From positions 1-7,469 of the forward strand of contig CAYUDC010000127.1 of NCBI GenBank assembly GCA_964443415.1: a DNA stretch of 7,469 nucleotides, given 5' to 3'. The translations under genes and the position numbers were made by a program. Below are positions 5,826-7,469 of the stretch, piece after piece. Under the pieces are notes generated by a model, which was given only the letters and a program-made list of their open reading frames with translations, was not told the origin of the DNA and searched no databases. Each line of letters opens with the position of its first letter. The first letter of the stretch is position 1. This DNA is from B1 sp964443415 (GTDB lineage Bacteria > Bacteroidota > Bacteroidia > UKL13-3).

Positions 5826-7469
5826 CAGCATCGCTCAAAAAAATATGTATTTTTTGGGCTCGTTTTATGGCTCGGGTTGACCCTACACGCCCAAAAAGCG
5901 AAGGATGTAGGAAGCGATTATCCTAAGAATTATTTTAGGTATCCGCTAGATTCTGCTGTTAATTTAGTGTCGCCGTTTGGGTCATTAAGAGATAATCATT
6001 TTCATAGTGGCTCCGATTTGCGCACCAATGGACGCGAAGGATTAATTGTGTATGCTGCAGCAGACGCGTATGTAAGTAGAATTAAGATTCAACGCAATGG
6101 GTATGGCAAGGCCATTTACCTCACCCATCCAAATGGGTTTACCACGGTGTACGGGCATTTGCAAAGGTTTCATGGAAAGATAGCGGAGTATATTTTAAAC
6201 TATCAATACCAACAGAAAGACTTTGAGTTTGATAAGATTTTTGAGAAGCCAGTGCTTTGGCTTAAAAAGGGAGACACCATTGGATATTCTGGCAACAGCG
6301 GCAGTAGTACCGGTCCGCATGTGCATTACGAATTTAGAGATGCCAAGACCGAGAAAATCATCAACCCAGCCTTTTTTGGGGTGCTGCCATTTGATACCTT
6401 ACAACCGCAAATCAATCAAATCTTATTTTATCAGTTTGTGCCAGATGGTTTGTTGCCAGCACGTAACTTAAGCTTAAGTGCTAAAAAGTTTAAAGGAGAT
6501 AGTATTTGGCAATACCTCGATACCCTAGTTTTGCCTGCATCGCAATATGGCATTGGAATAGAAGCCTTAGATTTTATTCATAATAATAAAGATGCCAAAC
6601 ATGTTTATGGCTATTCGCTCAGCATCAATGGGCAAGAAAAGTTTAAACATCAGCTCAGCACTTTTGCCTTCGACGAAAGCAAATACATCAATGCGCATAT
6701 AGATTATGCCTATTATAAAATCTTTGATAAGCGCATTCAAAAATGCTTTGTAGACGATGGCAATTTATTTTCTACTTATACCACAGATGCCCAAAAAGGA
6801 AAGTGGATGCTGAGCGAAGGAGATACGCTTCAATGTTTGTTAAAGGTATGGGATGTAAATGCCAATGTTCGCAGCTATTTATTTACCGTCATAGGAGATA
6901 AGGCAGAGCTTACATCGAGTAATTTTATCAAGTATCAAAACAATATCAAAGGAAAGAAGCAGTTGTTTCCCCATCAAATAAATGAGCTTAGGTTGCCTGG
7001 TTTTATCGCTCGGGTTGAACCAAAGGATATTTATGATACGGTTTTTTATGAAGCCAAAACCTTAGCATCGAAACCATTTAGCTTTTCGCCCATTTATCAG
7101 TTTCATCATCCAAATACGCCTTTGCATCGGAGTATGGCTTTGCAAATAAAAGTAGATAAAGTACCAGCCTATTTGCAATCTAAATTGTTATTGGCTTATG
7201 CTGCAGAGAAGCCAGAAAATTTTAGGTCTATGGGAGGCGGATACGAAGCAGGTTGGGTTAAAGGTAAGGCAAGTAATTTTGGTTATTATACTGTGATGGC
7301 TGATACTGTGGCACCTAGTTTACAAATGGTTCAGATCAACACGACTTCGGATCAAACCGACACCCTTACTTGGAATTTTATTACCAGAGATAACTTTAGT
7401 GGAATACAATCTTATGAAGCCTTTTTAAATGGCAAGTGGATATTGTTGGATTTTGATGCGAAGAACAAC
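5823..7469 (+). CDS. Exported M23 (LytM-type) peptidoglycan endopeptidase, 3' end beyond window
   Basis: Zinc endopeptidase expected to cut peptidoglycan cross-bridges or stem peptides in the periplasm, in cell-wall remodelling. The frame stays open for 549 codons to the last base without a stop. A signal peptide is clear: MQHRSKK, hydrophobic YVFFGLVLWLGLTL, and a likely cut at HA|Q (23/24), a typical Bacteroidota pattern. The M23 domain spans about residues 46-185. His61 and Asp65 (HSGSD) plus His168 of HVH are the zinc ligands, and His112 (YGHL) and His166 are the other conserved active-site histidines. GYSGNSGSSTGPHVHYE (154-170) is the classic C-terminal motif. About 30 extra residues between YGHL and KKGD (roughly 115-147) fit the Bacteroidota subfamily. 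The long C-terminal part looks beta-rich and ends in a DNFSGI...NGKWIL block, as expected of an Ig-like tail. From the usual length of about 560-570 aa, probably only some tens of residues are missing. With all catalytic residues present it should be active rather than an EnvC/NlpD-like degenerate form. Confidence 0.95.
   Translation, partial: MQHRSKKYVFFGLVLWLGLTLHAQKAKDVGSDYPKNYFRYPLDSAVNLVSPFGSLRDNHFHSGSDLRTNGREGLIVYAAADAYVSRIKIQRNGYGKAIYLTHPNGFTTVYGHLQRFHGKIAEYILNYQYQQKDFEFDKIFEKPVLWLKKGDTIGYSGNSGSSTGPHVHYEFRDAKTEKIINPAFFGVLPFDTLQPQINQILFYQFVPDGLLPARNLSLSAKKFKGDSIWQYLDTLVLPASQYGIGIEALDFIHNNKDAKHVYGYSLSINGQEKFKHQLSTFAFDESKYINAHIDYAYYKIFDKRIQKCFVDDGNLFSTYTTDAQKGKWMLSEGDTLQCLLKVWDVNANVRSYLFTVIGDKAELTSSNFIKYQNNIKGKKQLFPHQINELRLPGFIARVEPKDIYDTVFYEAKTLASKPFSFSPIYQFHHPNTPLHRSMALQIKVDKVPAYLQSKLLLAYAAEKPENFRSMGGGYEAGWVKGKASNFGYYTVMADTVAPSLQMVQINTTSDQTDTLTWNFITRDNFSGIQSYEAFLNGKWILLDFDAKNN

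Noticed and set aside
6223..6471. Open frame of 82 codons on the + strand
   Set aside because: It lies inside the M23 catalytic domain in another frame; the M23 frame carries the conserved YSGNSGSSTGPHVHYE motif, so this is a shadow.

Overview
The window is a tightly packed run of five genes, all on the + strand, from what looks like a member of the Bacteroidota. The evidence for the lineage is the AT-rich coding DNA, the near absence of Shine-Dalgarno sequences, a signal peptide ending in Ala-Gln in the last gene, and the architecture of that gene and of the first two proteins, which I associate with Bacteroidota hypothetical proteins. I cannot name a genus.

Layout: (1) 1-1080, a membrane-anchored protein of 359 aa with a TIM-barrel, DUF3142-like signature; (2) 1046-3505, a large exported protein of about 819 aa with helical-repeat character and a Cys at the predicted mature N-terminus, overlapping gene 1 by 35 bases; (3) 3513-5210, an M3-family oligoendopeptidase (PepF-like) with an intact HEGGH zinc site; (4) 5212-5823, a short fumarylacetoacetate-hydrolase-family enzyme that carries the residues I know as catalytic in FAHD1 (acylpyruvase/oxaloacetate decarboxylase); (5) 5823 to the window end, an exported M23 (LytM-type) peptidoglycan endopeptidase. 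Gene 5 has no stop inside the window, so a search limited to closed ORFs misses it.

The junctions are a 35-base overlap, a 7-base gap, a 1-base gap and a 1-base TAATG overlap. This leaves no room for internal promoters or terminators, so one transcript with translational coupling is the simplest reading. There is no non-coding stretch over 10 bases. I see no RNA genes, mobile elements, CRISPR arrays or significant repeats.

Functionally, genes 1, 2 and 5 are envelope proteins, and 3 and 4 are probably cytosolic housekeeping enzymes (peptide breakdown; keto-acid clean-up). Genes 1 and 2 are the least understood and look like a co-translated pair. They are the best candidates for something undescribed, though their role cannot be read from the sequence. 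The rest is ordinary core-genome content.
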